From assembly GCA_018398805.1 (NCBI GenBank), contig JAGFBZ010000865.1, forward strand, positions 2,790,001 through 2,854,000: a stretch of DNA of 64,000 bases, in the 5' to 3' direction. Within the stretch, counting starts at the first letter, position 1, and each line of letters starts with the position of its first letter. The notes beneath the pieces are model-generated. The model searched no databases, was not told the DNA's origin, and saw only the letters and a program-made list of their open reading frames with translations. Shown in pieces: positions 38,460 through 51,145 of the stretch. The stretch comes from Hirundichthys speculiger (Eukaryota; Chordata; Actinopteri; Beloniformes; Exocoetidae). The position numbers were made by a program, and so were the translations under genes.

Positions 38460-40231
38460 TTAAGTAAAATCTTGCTCAACGTTTTTTTGCGTTTTGGTCT
38501 TCCCGTTCTGCTTCTGTGACTTCTGCAGCAGAGCCAGCGTGTCTCGCTTCTCAATTTTTCTGAGTTGCTTCTTCTTCATCCTCTTGATCTTTGCTGTGTT
38601 CCGAATCTGTGAAACAGATGAGACAGTGGAGTGGAAGATTTAAATTATCTATAGTGTTGAGATGACTTCCATCGAGGATGATTTCAAATTTTTACAGCAC
38701 AGTGCAGTCACAAACCAGATTAATTTGTAAATTGGAAGAAACTCCAAATGTCTGACCATTAACTGATGTAAAAGTGACACGTATAAATGCTGTTGACATA
38801 CCACTTGAACAATCTCCGCTTTCTGTTCATTCTCGGCACGGCGTCTCAGATTTTCCTCCCTTCTTTTCCTCTTTTCCTAAAAACACAGATGACGCATGAA
38901 AGTGCATTAGAGGTGCAATTGCAAGGACATCAGTGCCGCAGCACACCTGCGTTCACACTACCTCTTTCTGTCGTGCTTGCTCCTCTTTAAGCCTCATGGA
39001 ATACTGCTTCACAAGCTCCTTTTCACGCTTTGCCTCCATTTTCTTTTCCCAAGAGGAGCACAACGGTTTATCTCTTACCAATGCAGAGAACCTGGAAGAC
39101 ACATACAGAGCCATTTAATACTGAAATTTCAAATCCAACTTCTTTATGAAAAAAAGAAAGAGCATCAAAACTCTTATTTATGCTGTCAAAGATAAACTGT
39201 CATGGATTGGCACTGCATGATGTGATCGTAATTGTGTGGTTTCATTGGTTTTGGTACTGAATAGCCTACTGCAGTGATTCCCAAAGTGTGGGCCGTCGCG
39301 GTACTGCAGGTGGGCCATGAGAGGTCGTTAAAATTAAACAAATGTTTTAAATCCTCTCTTTTTTCCAATATGTTTTTAATTACTGTAAAATATTAACGAC
39401 ATTATTTAGAAACATTAAGAATTAAAAAAAACAGTTAAGTGTTATTCTACCGTCATCTTAACTTAATATGACACGTGTCACCTTATTTGTTGACCCCTCA
39501 CACTAATATCAGAACATGGTTCCTTGTCCTGTATGTTGATCACAGTTGTGATTAAAGGTTTCGGTGGGCCGCGGAGATTTTTCACATTTCAAATTGGGCC
39601 TTGGTATTCTGAAGTTTGGGAACGGCTGGCCTACTGATTCATACCTGACTGGTCCATTTCAGACTAAAACATCGCTGGGAGGAATAAAACCAGGCCTCGG
39701 GTTTGTTTACCTCTGCTTGTTGCGGTCCTTCCACACTCTTCCTGATTTGGGTTTTCCCAGAATAACTGCTGGGGCTTTTTTGGCACTTGGAGCCAGATGA
39801 GGTTTCTTCTTAGGGACAGCTTCTGAACTCGCAGGTGCCGTTTCTGCCGCTGCAGGTCTGGACAGCAGGTCGTCTCCGCCGCCTCTCTCCGTACCCGCTG
39901 ATGCATTCTCGATCAGCGGCTCCACTGGCTCTTCGAGCGCCGGCTCTGGAGACATGCTGGACTTGTTTTCAACTGGGCTTTCATGGTTCCGCTCCGATTC
40001 CTCCGCGTCTTGTTCCTCTGTCTCCGGTTGCTCCTGAATAACGGACCTCCTAGTCCTCCTGGTGGAAGCCCTAACCGGGGCTTTCGCTTCAAGCTGTGAG
40101 GCAGGAGTTCGCACCCTGCGGCCGCTGCGGGTCCGCCTGGTCTCCGCTGGCGGATCATCGACCTGTTCCTCTTCTTGTTCCGCTTCGGAGGCGGCATTTT
40201 CTTGAGGCACGGTTTTCGCTCTCTTCGGCAT
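38460..40231 (-). CDS. ccdc86: Coiled-coil domain-containing protein 86 (Cgr1 family)
   Basis: Four exons on the minus strand: 40231-39711, 39091-38962, 38876-38802 and 38606-38460. All donors are GT and acceptors AG, giving 290 aa. The N-terminal 160 residues are low-complexity: acidic, with RRTRSGRRVRTP and RASTRRTRRS basic patches and E/P/A-rich stretches. From about residue 163 the conserved Cgr1/CCDC86 core begins (GKPKSGRVWKDRNKQRFSAL, then DKPLCSSWEKKMEAKREKEL). It continues into a highly charged coiled coil (EKRKRREENLRRRAENEQ) and ends QKNVEQDFT. Family knowledge: yeast Cgr1 acts in 60S ribosome biogenesis, and vertebrate CCDC86 is nucleolar and coats mitotic chromosomes. The length is somewhat shorter than in mammals because the disordered N-terminal part is reduced. 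Intron 1 carries a hAT insertion. The start was chosen as the first ATG of the long exon-1 frame. Confidence 0.93.
39272..39628. mobile_element. Non-autonomous hAT element (357 bp) in ccdc86 intron 1
   Basis: The ends are cagtgattcccaaagtgtgg and the inverted gaagtttgggaacggctg. The flanking octamer gcctactg is identical at 39264-39271 and 39629-39636. Perfect 8-bp duplication plus CAG...CTG termini fit hAT. The interior mixes GC-rich ends with an AT-rich centre and encodes nothing. Confidence 0.9.
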
Positions 40232-42055
40232 ATTTTCAATTATACAGGCTACAATTCATAACTGTAATAAACTCCCGCACCCACGTGTGATCAGTCCCAG
40301 CCTTGTGTACGTCCTGCTACTTCCGGCGTTGACGTAAAGAATAAATAGCACATTAGAGTATTACAGCCATCTACAGGTGTGGAGTGGAACTACAGTTCTG
40401 TGTCGCTCACACTAAACACTAAAACATGCAAAGGTAAGAAATTACAGATGTTTTTCATAATCAGAGCTAACTTATACATTACTGCAAAAATACTTAATCA
40501 CAAATAGGAAAAACTGCAATAAAACCAGAAATGTACATAGGTGGAAGCAATCCAACTATTTCAATTTCTATTTTGATTATAGATTGAATGGATGATTATT
40601 TCCTTTATTATAATAAATTAATAAAATTATGTCCAAGCTTATTGACCCCAGCACAATCTACATTTTGTTTCCCAACCAAGTGCAAAAACATAACGAAATT
40701 TGTGTTTAATAGATTATTTCTTTGTCGGAACAATGCTTCTTGACAATGAATCTTAAATGGTTGGAAACCCTTCTTATTTCCTTTTTAAAGCGTGCCACAA
40801 CAGCCTGGCACCTCCTACTCATGTAGGTCACACACTGCTGTGGGAGGGTATCCCATTCTTCAACCAGCATCTGTTGTAATCAGCCACGTGGTTGTGTTGG
40901 CTACTCTGCTGGAGCCTGTCCCAGCCCACTTCAGGCAAAAGGCCAGGGTACACCCTGGACAGGTTGCCAGTCCATCGCAGGGTCACATAGCACCATTTAA
41001 AAGGAAAATAAACTGGTTTTCCAACAGTATAAGTTTTATTGCCAAGAAGCATTGTTACAAGAAAGAAATAGTCTTCCAAAAAATAAAAAAAAAATAAATA
41101 AAAAAAATGTCCTTACTTTTTGTGCTTGGTTTAAAAAGTACTGTTTGTACAGACATCTTCTTCTGGTCACCACCACTTTGTTATTGGTCTATTCAAGTTG
41201 ACTCTATGTCCATAAAACTGGATCAGTAGGCTACTTAGATATTCATGACAAAATAGGTGAGAGGTAGAAGTGCAGGCTATGAACTCTCACGCTTTGACGG
41301 TACTGTGTGTGACATATGGTAATTAACTTGTAAGGACTACTAATGAGGAAGGAGATGCCTGTTCAAACAGTCCTTTTTATACACTTTCCTAATACTTACA
41401 AAATTAAAATTACTTTGGTTTCAAAAAATTCTGTGTCTTGTTAGAAGCTTAAAATATAATTATTATTTTTTGCATAGGTTGATTACCCGTGGTGCTAACA
41501 TTAATTACAATTTTGCTGCATATTCTTCTGTCACTCAGAATAACTTTAATTCTCTTTATTTTGGTCTCAAATAAATGTTTACTTTTGTACCATCTAATAA
41601 TAGACCAAGGGTTGCTTTTATTCCGGACTGTACCTTTAACATGTAAAGTGGCCCTACAGCTTACACTGTTCAGTTATGTGTTGTTCACATGTTATAAACA
41701 CTGTGAGTGTAAGTCGTATTTTTTTCTATTTTACTTAGTCTTAATTATAACCGGTGTATTCTCACCTGTCTGTGTTGTAATAATTCAGTTTATGGCCTTG
41801 GTCTGGCACATACGCATGCAGTAACCTGCAAAATACTGACACCTACCGACCAAAAGTAATCACTACACCGACAGGTCACATGATTTTACTTCCGCAACTC
41901 ATGATCCCGCTTTCATTGAATCACATCTTCACATCACGGTACATTCAAGGAAGTTAAGTTCAGCTGAAGACGGACTTCTGGTCTAAACAGTTTGGTGGGA
42001 GTTTCAGGAGAGATTCTGCATCTGAGACGGAGGAGCAGGAACCGAGAGAGGACTC
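40232..42055. other. Intergenic region between divergent ccdc86 and glb1
   Basis: About 1.8 kb separates the two divergent start codons. The sequence just outside ccdc86 (40,240-40,340) is moderately CpG-containing and is probably its promoter. The 90 bp before the glb1 ATG are purine-rich and probably its 5' UTR. The middle holds AT-rich DNA, a stretch at 40788-40870 resembling a DNA-transposon remnant, and the dispersed repeat listed separately. Confidence 0.45.
40908..40990 (+). repeat. Dispersed fish repeat fragment
   Basis: The word series ctggagcctgtcccagccca, aggccagggtacaccctgga and ccagtccatcgcagggtcac is a very common fish interspersed motif. Its parent element is not certain to me. 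It is non-coding here. Confidence 0.6.
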
Positions 42056-45000
42056 ATGAGCCTTCTCAGAGTTGGCAGCATATTGCTGCTGCTGTTTGGA
42101 CAATCAGTGAGTATCTTCAAGTCTAAGCTTTTAGACGTATTTCTGCAGATCTTTAGCTAAGAAACCAGATGGCATAGTTTAATTCTAATGATTCTAAATG
42201 CTGTACTGTTGCAGACCTCATTTTACTTACATTACTATTGTTTCTGGTTGTTTTTTTCTTAAGTAAAGTTCTTGTATATCTATGTATGTCATTTTTTTGT
42301 GGTCTAAAATTATCTTTATGGTCTGAAGTTCTGATCAGAGCCTAATTTTTCATTTTACAAAGACAATATTTTAAAATATGTTGTTGAAATTACAATATTA
42401 TTGTCTACCTGAAGTTGATCTAGTGTGTCACATGCTAGACTACCACATCCTAGTCACCTGAGGTGTCATCCCTGTGCTATAAAACAAGAAGTTTTAAAGG
42501 GACACGATACAAACGGCCTTACTTGTGTGCAAAGCATACAGATTTTGTATCAGACAATTTTTTGTTTAACTTCAGCTTCAGGGATCACCATCATTCAGTG
42601 TGGATTACAGGAACGACTGCTTCCGTAAGGATGGAGAAAGGTTTCGCTACATATCAGGAAGCATCCACTACAGCAGGATCCCCAGAGTTTACTGGAAGGA
42701 TCGGCTAATGAAGATGTACATGGCTGGACTGAACGCCATCCAGACGTAGGTTGGCTTCAAGTCTCAACCTCTTTCTGCACACTCTGACGGTGGTCTGGTG
42801 ACAAAAACTGCTTAAAGACCTTTCTGAGTGAAAGACTTTTCTATGATTAAAGCAAATGCCAGGAGTCATGTGTGTTGCACCAGAACAAAACAAAAACAAA
42901 AAACACCAGATATGTGCGTTGATTATTTGGCAGAAGGAAAATCACTAATAGATTGACATAAACCCATTTTATCAAAGCTGCCTCAGATTCACAACGTTTT
43001 GCCTAACACAGATGAGGATTGTTTGGATAACGCTGACTCTTCCATCACTTTGCAGGTACATTCCCTGGAACTACCACGAGGGCTTCCCAGGTCAGTATGA
43101 CTTTAGTGGAGACAGAGATCTGGAATATTTTCTTAAACTGGCCCAGGAAATCGGATTACTGGTCATCCTTCGGCCGGGACCCTACATATGTGCAGAGTGG
43201 GACATGGTGAGCAAAGCTGTCAGCAAGTGTGTTTTATATGTGTTTCAAATCAAACTATTAAAAACTGGAAATTTCTCCTGATGATTGTGGCTCAGGGCTC
43301 ACCAAATGCAGTAGTATTCATCCTCTGGGGACCATGCAGATCTTTAGAAAACATCCTTATCCAGAGAACCTTTGTTGAGCTATTTGAGTCAAAGTGAAAG
43401 TGTTGCATTATCTGAGGAACAAAGCCTCACTAGCATGATGAGAAAGTATCAGTGGAAACGTCTCATGCTGTAACTGCAACAAATTAACTTCTCCTTTTAT
43501 ATAATCAGTATCCTTCTGCTCCTTTGTACGTGACAGTTTAAAAGCGGAAAGCAGTTTACCGCACTGCAGCAGAGTGCAAAGTTTTAAACGAAACTGAAAA
43601 GAAACTTTATTTCAAGTGTGATTCTACCCCTTTCTATTCTAATTAATCTGGCCTCCTGTCTTTATTCATGTAATTCTGCCAACTAGGGTGGCCTGCCTGC
43701 CTGGCTTCTCAACAAGAAAGACATTGTCCTGCGATCTTCAGACCCAGGTGAGCAGCCAAGACAAAGAGCGTGAGTGGGGAAAACACTATCTCAAACTACA
43801 GTTCATACAAACACTTTGCATTCTAGATTACATTGCAGCTGTGGATAAATGGATGGGGAAGTTGTTACCTATGATAAAGCCTTACCTCTATCAGAATGGT
43901 GGTCCTATCATCACTGTGCAGGTGAGTGTGGAGATCATTTCTGTGGGGTTTACACCTGATGTTGTATCACGTATCAAAAGAGGATTTAGTTAATGATAAG
44001 AGTAGCATCTCAGTTGTGATGTACAGTATATTATTAATTGACAGGTGGAGAACGAATATGGCAGTTATTTTGCCTGTGACTACAACTACATGCGTCACCT
44101 GACCAAACTGTTCCGGTCTCACCTGGGCGAGGAGGTGGTGCTGTTCACTACAGACGGTGCGGGACTCAACTTTCTCAAATGTGGCTCCATACAAGGCCTC
44201 TATGCGACTGTGGACTTTGGCCCAGGTAAGTGTGTTGAAGAATAATGCAGTTCACTGCAGTTCACTAATAATTCTTCATATGTAAAGTACTGTAGATGTA
44301 AAAGATCGTTATGTGATGGAAAGATTGGAGTGCTGATGGACCTTGATTACACATTGAAAGCCCGTATTTTCAATTTTAAGCTTCTACTCTGTGTCTGCTC
44401 TGGCTCAGTGTCACATTTTACATTAGTCAGAAGTCATGAGGAAGTTGCACAGCTAAAAGTATGCTTATTTTTACATTCTCACTCTGCCAGGTTCAAATAT
44501 AACTGCTGCCTTTGAAACACAGCGACATGCTGAACCTCATGGACCTTTGGCAAGCATCGCCCTCCATCCATTTTATAAGCTTACATTTTAATAGTAGTAG
44601 GGTTGCAAATGTCCTGGAATTTTCAAAGTTGGAAACGTTCAATGGAAATTAATGCATGTGTGTATATATATGCAAACAGTCCATGGTGGCCTACGAGGCT
44701 CTTAAGTGTGGCTGAAAACATGTCTTTCAGCATAATCTCAGTTTTTAAAAAAATCAATTAAATACTAATTAAGTTGAATTTCTACATTGTGCATTCCTTC
44801 ATCACATACACAGTCTTTAAGTCTTTAAGTACGCATGGCAAACAAGGAAAATGGTGAACAAAGAGCAGAACTGAACAATACCGCAGTAAACTACAATGCT
44901 AACCAATGAATGGCATTGTAAACGATGTAAACAGGACTGGTGAAAGTGTGTTGCTTTACGTCTTTATAATTACATGCACCAGGCGGGAAAGCGGTGAAAA

Positions 45001-48000
45001 GTTATCTCCTATAGTGGAATTACAGAAATGTGAAGCACTTATGCACTTAGGCACATAAGGTATCTAACAATTATGTTTATGATTTGTACAGAGAAAAACA
45101 AATACGAAAAACATGGAAAACATACAGAGCAACATGTAGCTGCCCTCTACTGCTGATGTACAGAATCAAACATGTAGCTACCAACAAGGGAAATTTCCCA
45201 AGAGGCATAATGACATGATCCTAAACCATGTACAAGAGGTAGTTAGACAGTAAATGGATATAAGCTTAATTTAAGCCAGCTAAACCCCATTTTATTAACC
45301 GTTTTATTAAGGATTTGAAAGGCTAGATACCATTGTGCTAGCTCGCTAGCTCATTACCATGATTCTTCAGCCTTCTGCTCACCAGTTTTCTGTTATCACG
45401 TGTAGCTTTTCGTTTGATTTAGCACTAATTAAAGGGGGTTTATGCTCATCTAACCTATTTCTATTCATTCCCCTAGTATAATTTGTAAATAATTTTACCC
45501 ACTCCAGAATATTCCACTTGTTTAGCCTACTATTTATCTGTGCATGGCATTGAACTAGCGTTTTTTGTAGAAACCTTTTTTCCAGTCTTATTCCAAGAAT
45601 ATTTCCAGACCTCCCCTGCTTAATTTCCCATGGACGTTTCCTGAAATTTCCTGGTTATTTTCCACCCTTTAGCAGACCTTTAGCAACCATAAATAGTAAC
45701 AAACACCAGTGAAAAAATATCATAATGCTACATCCTCTGTCACAGGTGAACTCTGAGTTTTACACCGGCTGGCTGGACCACTGGGGATCCCGGCACGCTG
45801 TCGTGTCGCCTGCTTCAGTGGCCAAGTCACTTAATCAGATTCTGGCCATGGGAGCAAACGTCAACATGTGAGTATGCTGATTTCTGTGATTTTGTTGCCT
45901 GAATTGCCCACTCATGAAATAAAACAGTCACCTTCAGGTTTTACTGAAAATTCTGTCATTGGCTCATCTTGGAGGAATATGCTGAGTGAGGCATATTCCT
46001 ACTACATGGAGGCTTGTAGCCCAAGTCTTTGTGCTGGCTTACATAGTTTTACTTTACCAGAGAAGACAAATTTATCTGCATTTTAGGGGAAAAATAATAA
46101 TAATGCACCTAGAATGGAGACGGGTGCTTTGGCAAGTCAATTTTAAAATAATCCTCCAGTTTTGGCTTTGAAAAATTCAGTGCATGTTTTTGTAACAAAA
46201 CTTATATTGCATGTCAAACCATGTTTCTGAACTGCTTTTCCATGTCAAGAAGAAGAATGACAGTTTTTTTTTCATAAAAACAGTAATTTATGTTGAAATT
46301 GACTTTTTAAACAGTTATAACAATTTTCTTACATCAGTGGGTTCTTGGAATAACTGAGGGTTATTTAATCGTATACATTGGGATTGAGATTATATGACCA
46401 AGAAAAAGCGAAATAATGTCTTCTTACATTTAATCATTAAAGCTATGAGACTGTTTGTGGTCAACAAATTTTATTTTATTCTGCCTCATTCAGGTACATG
46501 TTCATAGGAGGAACTAACTTTGGATACTGGAACGGTGAGTGCACTATAAAAGCAAAGCTGCCTGAGAGTGGAGGTCTCCAGCCGACCATCTGTGTCTCTA
46601 TTTTCCTCAGGTGCCAACTCGCCGTACGCCGCACAGCCCACAAGCTACGACTACGATGCTCCTTTGTCCGAGGCAGGAGACCTCACTGAGAAATACTTTG
46701 CTATCCGAGAGGTCATCAAAATGGTGCGAGCATGACTTGAAATTGGCAGAGAAAGTACCTCTAACGGTGTATTTTTCAAATGCATAATTTAAACATTATT
46801 TTTGAGCTTATTTATGTTATATGCCATGTGGAAAACTTATGTGTTCTCTTAAAATAGTACCGCGAGATACCAGAGGGACCAGTACTGCCATCTACCCCAA
46901 AGTATGCATACAGTACAGTGACAATGAAGAAGGTAAGCATTTAGAGGACTGTGTTTATTCAGTTTTTAGAGTCCATGAAAGTCTTTATTTTGATTTTGTT
47001 TATAACATCTTTACAGTGAACGAGTACTGAGTTACAGTTCAAGCTATGATGAATGAGTAGTGATATGTGATCTTCTGCCACCTGCAGCTTCAGACAGTAT
47101 CAGATGCCCTGGACAAGCTGTCTTACTCTGGTCCTGTCAAAAGCGTATATCCTCAGACTTTCATCGACTTGGAGCAGGTACCCTTATGATTGTTTCCCCT
47201 CAAAATCATTATTATTTTTATTTTATTTGAAGTAATAATCTTGTCCAATCATTGATGGGTCTCTTTCCACCCTCCAGACTTTTGGTTATGTGCTCTATAG
47301 GGCGACTTTGCCTGTTAACTGCAGCACACCAACTCCTCTGTCATCACCTATGAACGGGGTCCACGACAGAGCATATGTCTCAGTGGACGGGGTGAGTTTT
47401 GAGTTTCAACATCGGATGTCATATACCTGCCCGTGCAAATTCAGTTGACTTCACTTCATTTTATTTCTATAGAGTCAGTTCACAACAAAAGCCACCTCAC
47501 AGCATTTTACAGAGAAAGTCAACAAATTCAGTGGGGAAGCCCAATTAAATACAATCCAGTTGTAATTAAGTTCGATTACAATTCAATTATCTATGTTATA
47601 AACAATTTACAATCCTATTCAAACCAATTTATTATAATTGTATTCATATAATGTCAAAATCATCTCTAGCTGAGGAAACAGATAGTATTGAATCCTAAGT
47701 TTCATTTAATCTCCTGAGCATCCACAGGGCAACTGTGGGAAGCAAAAACTTTCATTTAACAAGAAGACTCTTTCAGCAGAACTAAAGTCATGGAGGCCGT
47801 CTACTTGGACCAGAATCAGAGGTGTCAACAAATGGAAAGACCTTTAGATTTTTTTGAAGGCTCAACCCCCTTTTTTTGTGTCCAAAAAGTAGTGAGGATA
47901 GTTTTGTGAACTCAGTGTTTTTGGGGCTTACAGGATGTAGCCTCTTAAGAAACTTGCAACAAAACAGAGTTGAATGAGTGATAAGCCCCGTGGGGCTGAT

Positions 48001-50283
48001 ATGACATGATGGAAATGCAACACATTTGACAGCTGTACCAGCCATCCTGCATCCACACTAGTAAGTTTTCATTTGAAGCTGTGAAACCTTTGTTATGGTT
48101 CTACAGTACCTACCGTCCACTCTACTCTGGTGTCAGCTGTTATGCAGCCAAAGTCTTTATTTAATAAAACTGTTATGAACTGTTTGTAAATTAGCCAGCT
48201 GAAGCTGAATTCTCACTCGTGTGTGGACATGTGCAGTGAGCACGGATGGCCTCGTGATATGTGTTTATGGTGATTTAATGTGAATGGAAATTTTTTTCTG
48301 ACACAGAACTGAGCCAACTGGGCTGGCTTTATTTTAAACAGTGTTTTAAACTGTTTTATGTCATGATTCCTAGCACTCAGTGTATGCATGATGTCTAGAT
48401 GTGACAGTCATTCAACAACATAGCAATCACAACTTTAAAAATGTAAGAGGGCATATCTGACCAGAAAAAAAATCAAAGTAAGCCACGAAGTCAGTAGAGC
48501 CACCATAGTTTCTGCGCTGCTCTCTTTTGTGCTGATTCTCTGAGACCGCCGCTTAATGCAGCATTGCGATGGGATGTGTACGAGAGGCAACCATTCTGAA
48601 AACATATTTTGACAGACTGGAGTAATGAGAGTGCAGGCTAGAGGGGGAGTCAGTTGGAGGGTCCTCCTCTCTTGCAGGGTGTGTGTCTTTTTGAAATCAG
48701 CGTTACAGCTTTGGGCTACCCACTGCTGAGGAATAGCAAATGCAGCAAGAGGTGAAATTAGATGGAGATAAAGTTGATGAGGCTGGATAAATCTACTCTA
48801 ATCTGGGTGTGTGGTGTCTCAACACCCTGGAAATTTGAATTTTCAGACCAAGGTAGTCACAGACAAAATAAGATTGGATATTGTTTTTGGTAGTCACTTC
48901 AAACACCCAAATACATGCTCTCTAACCCAGAATTTTTTTTTTTTAACCTTCCCACAATGCGTCCCTTTTTTAAGATTCAGAAGAATAATTGCTAGATTGA
49001 TTCTGTTATTTTTTTTTTCTTCTTCAGTTATGCTCACACATCTGTCTTTATTCTCCAGGTGGCTGTAGGAATTCTCGAAAGAAACAAAGTCATAACTGTC
49101 AATGTGACTGGGAAGGTTGGCAACCAAGTGGACATACTGGTGGAGAACATGGGTCGAATCAACTACGGAAAAGGCATCAATGACTTTAAGGTTGTTTTTT
49201 TTTTTCCAGCTACATTTTAAAACAAGATTTTGTCTTTTGAATTGTAACAGACTGAGTAGCTACCTCATCTAAACATTTACGTGTAAATTCTTATAGACAT
49301 TTTGAATATTTTAGCAACTGGTCAGTTTTTCAAACTTCTGTTTTCTTGTCAAAGGGTTTAGTATCTAATCTGACTCTGGGGAGAGAGCTACTCAGCAGCT
49401 GGACCATGTACAGTCTCAGCATTGATGAGGCAGTCAGCCAGGGCCTCCTTGGAGAAACACCATCCACACAGACAGATCCACCTCAGTCTGCTTCTCTGAC
49501 CCCTCCAACCTTCTATGGAGGAACCTTCAGAATTCCTGATGGCATCCCATACCTCCCCGAAGACACCTACGTCAAACTCCCCAACTGGAGGAAGGCACGT
49601 GACCCACATAAGACATTAAGACTGGACTGGTTAAATTCGCAATCTTTATTAAAATTCATATTTAATCATCAGGATAATATTTTGAAGTTCCATCTCTTAA
49701 AATTATATGTACTTTTATAAATACATTTTATATTGTTAAGGCCTTTCTGATATGTTATACCTTTCAGATATTGATAAACAACATTTTTTGATTTTGCTGA
49801 AGTTTTTCAGTTGCATCGCTTCTATAAATATGAAAATGTTTATTCGCTTTACTCTATGAGCTCAGTATCATTGCCATTTTAGCTTAATGCAGCTGATTTT
49901 ATTTTCTACCTCCATCATTTTTCTTTCTTTTCATGGTTTTTATTTCATGAATCCCCTTGACCAACATGCAGTAGGAATAAACTCATATTTCCTGTTTTTT
50001 GTTTTTGTTTTTTTTTTTGTTTTTTTAGGGGCAGATCTGGATTAATGGCTTCAATCTGGGACGCTACTGGCCAGCTCGAGGCCCTCAGATGACACTTTTC
50101 GTCCCAGCCAACATCCTCAGCACAGAAGCACCTAACAATGTGACCATCTTGGAGCTCGAGGGGGCTCCTTGCAACTCTCAGCCATGCGCCGTGGAGTTCA
50201 CGACCACCCCGATCCTAAATGCAACAGTCCAGTCTGACTATGAACAGCACTGGAGACTGTATGCTAAAGAGGGTTTACTGTGA
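42056..50283 (+). CDS. glb1: Lysosomal beta-galactosidase (GH35)
   Basis: Sixteen exons: 42056-42106, 42582-42745, 43056-43206, 43687-43747, 43827-43921, 44045-44225, 44491-44549, 45746-45867, 46494-46534, 46611-46723, 46858-46932, 47088-47177, 47278-47391, 49059-49190, 49355-49594 and 50029-50283. Phases join without a break to 647 aa. A hydrophobic signal peptide covers about residues 1-20. The GH35 TIM barrel follows, with [21 protein letters not shown], the acid/base Glu in VENEYGSY (E178) and the nucleophile in [13 protein letters not shown] (E258). Two beta domains end with [20 protein letters not shown]. Several N-glycosylation sequons are present (GSNIT, NVTG, NLTL, NATV). The family removes terminal beta-galactose from GM1 ganglioside and keratan sulfate in lysosomes. 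[20 protein letters not shown] matches GLB1 rather than GLB1L. The C-terminus is shorter than human (677 aa). Introns 7 and 15 begin with GC, not GT. Confidence 0.95.
44550..44551 (+). promoter_or_regulatory. glb1: GC splice donor, glb1 intron 7
   Basis: Exon 7 ends GGACCTTTG and the intron starts gcaagc. No GT near this point preserves the reading frame into GTGAACTCTGAG of exon 8. GC-AG introns are a known minor class of U2-type introns. Confidence 0.8.
44598..45691. mobile_element. Non-autonomous hAT element (1094 bp) in glb1 intron 7
   Basis: The left end reads tagggttgcaaatgtcctgg. The right end, read inverted, is tatggttgctaaaggtctgc. Flanks aatagtag (44590-44597) and aatagtaa (45692-45699) match at 7 of 8. 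The interior contains 'ggaaatttcc'-type palindromes at 45189-45198 and again near the right end, typical of this class of fish hAT-like repeats, and no transposase. It fills most of intron 7 and begins 49 bp after the GC donor. Confidence 0.65.
49595..49596 (+). promoter_or_regulatory. glb1: GC splice donor, glb1 intron 15
   Basis: Exon 15 ends CCCAACTGGAGGAAG and the intron starts gcacgt. The only nearby GT (4 bases on) would shift the frame relative to the GGGCAGATCTGG start of exon 16. A GC-AG intron is therefore the simplest reading. Confidence 0.7.
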
Positions 50284-50944
50284 TGATGAGGGAACTTTGC
50301 TGCACAAATAGAATCAGTTTGCTCTAGACTCATTGGAGTTTGAGCCACCAGTCAACACCTGCTGTGTGAACTGAGATATCTGATTTTTTTTTTTTTTCAG
50401 AGCTGTGTTACATAAAAAGGGATTGATTTTGGACATTATATTAATTTATGCCAAATCCTGTTTTTACCTTTGTCCACCTGTACCTCACTGACTCAGTATG
50501 GCATCTATTTAAAGCCTCTTCTTGTCTCCTCTCAAAGGGATTAATGGAAATGAAAGCCATTGTCATTGGAATTGGCGGTTCAGATTTTTTTTTTCTATTA
50601 TGTATTGGGAAAATGTGTTTTTAGAAGTAAATCATTCAACTGGTAGCACTGCTGATCTTCTGCTTCTAAGAAGAAGAATTACATCTGTTTTTAATTCTTA
50701 TTAATGTCCTGCCTTACAGTATAATGTCAAAATAATAATAAAAAAATAATAATACAAAGTGGAATACTGTGAAGAATACAATTTTGAAAGCATTTATTTA
50801 GATTTCTTAAGGGACTACCAACTTTTAAAAGACCCAACATAACACAACTTCTGGCTCTTGTTTGGCTCTGATTGGGGTTGGTGTTGTCTCAAAATATGTA
50901 ATTCAATGAGTGGTTAAGATTTGTAGGGTACAGTGATTGGAGTA
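50284..50944 (+). other. glb1: Probable 3' UTR of glb1 and short intergenic DNA
   Basis: AT-rich sequence after the glb1 stop. A candidate aataaa lies at 50737-50742. No other coding signal is seen before the Tc1-like remnant at 50,945. Confidence 0.5.
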
Positions 50945-51145
50945 CAACCCCAATTCCAAACAAGTTGGGACGCTGTGTAATATGTGAATAAAAATGCAAT
51001 AACTCACAAATCTCATAAAACCCTATTTTGTTAAGACCGTCAAATAATTAAACAGGCATTTTACCATTTCATGGAAATCATTGTCTCATTTTGACTTTGA
51101 TGGCAGCAACACATCTCAAAAATGTTGGAATGGGGCAACAAAATA

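Noticed and set aside
42056..50283. Assignment of the galactosidase to GLB1L instead of GLB1
   Set aside because: Segments such as [20 protein letters not shown] and the [16 protein letters not shown] region fit GLB1, as I recall both families. An alignment or tree would be needed to exclude GLB1L completely.
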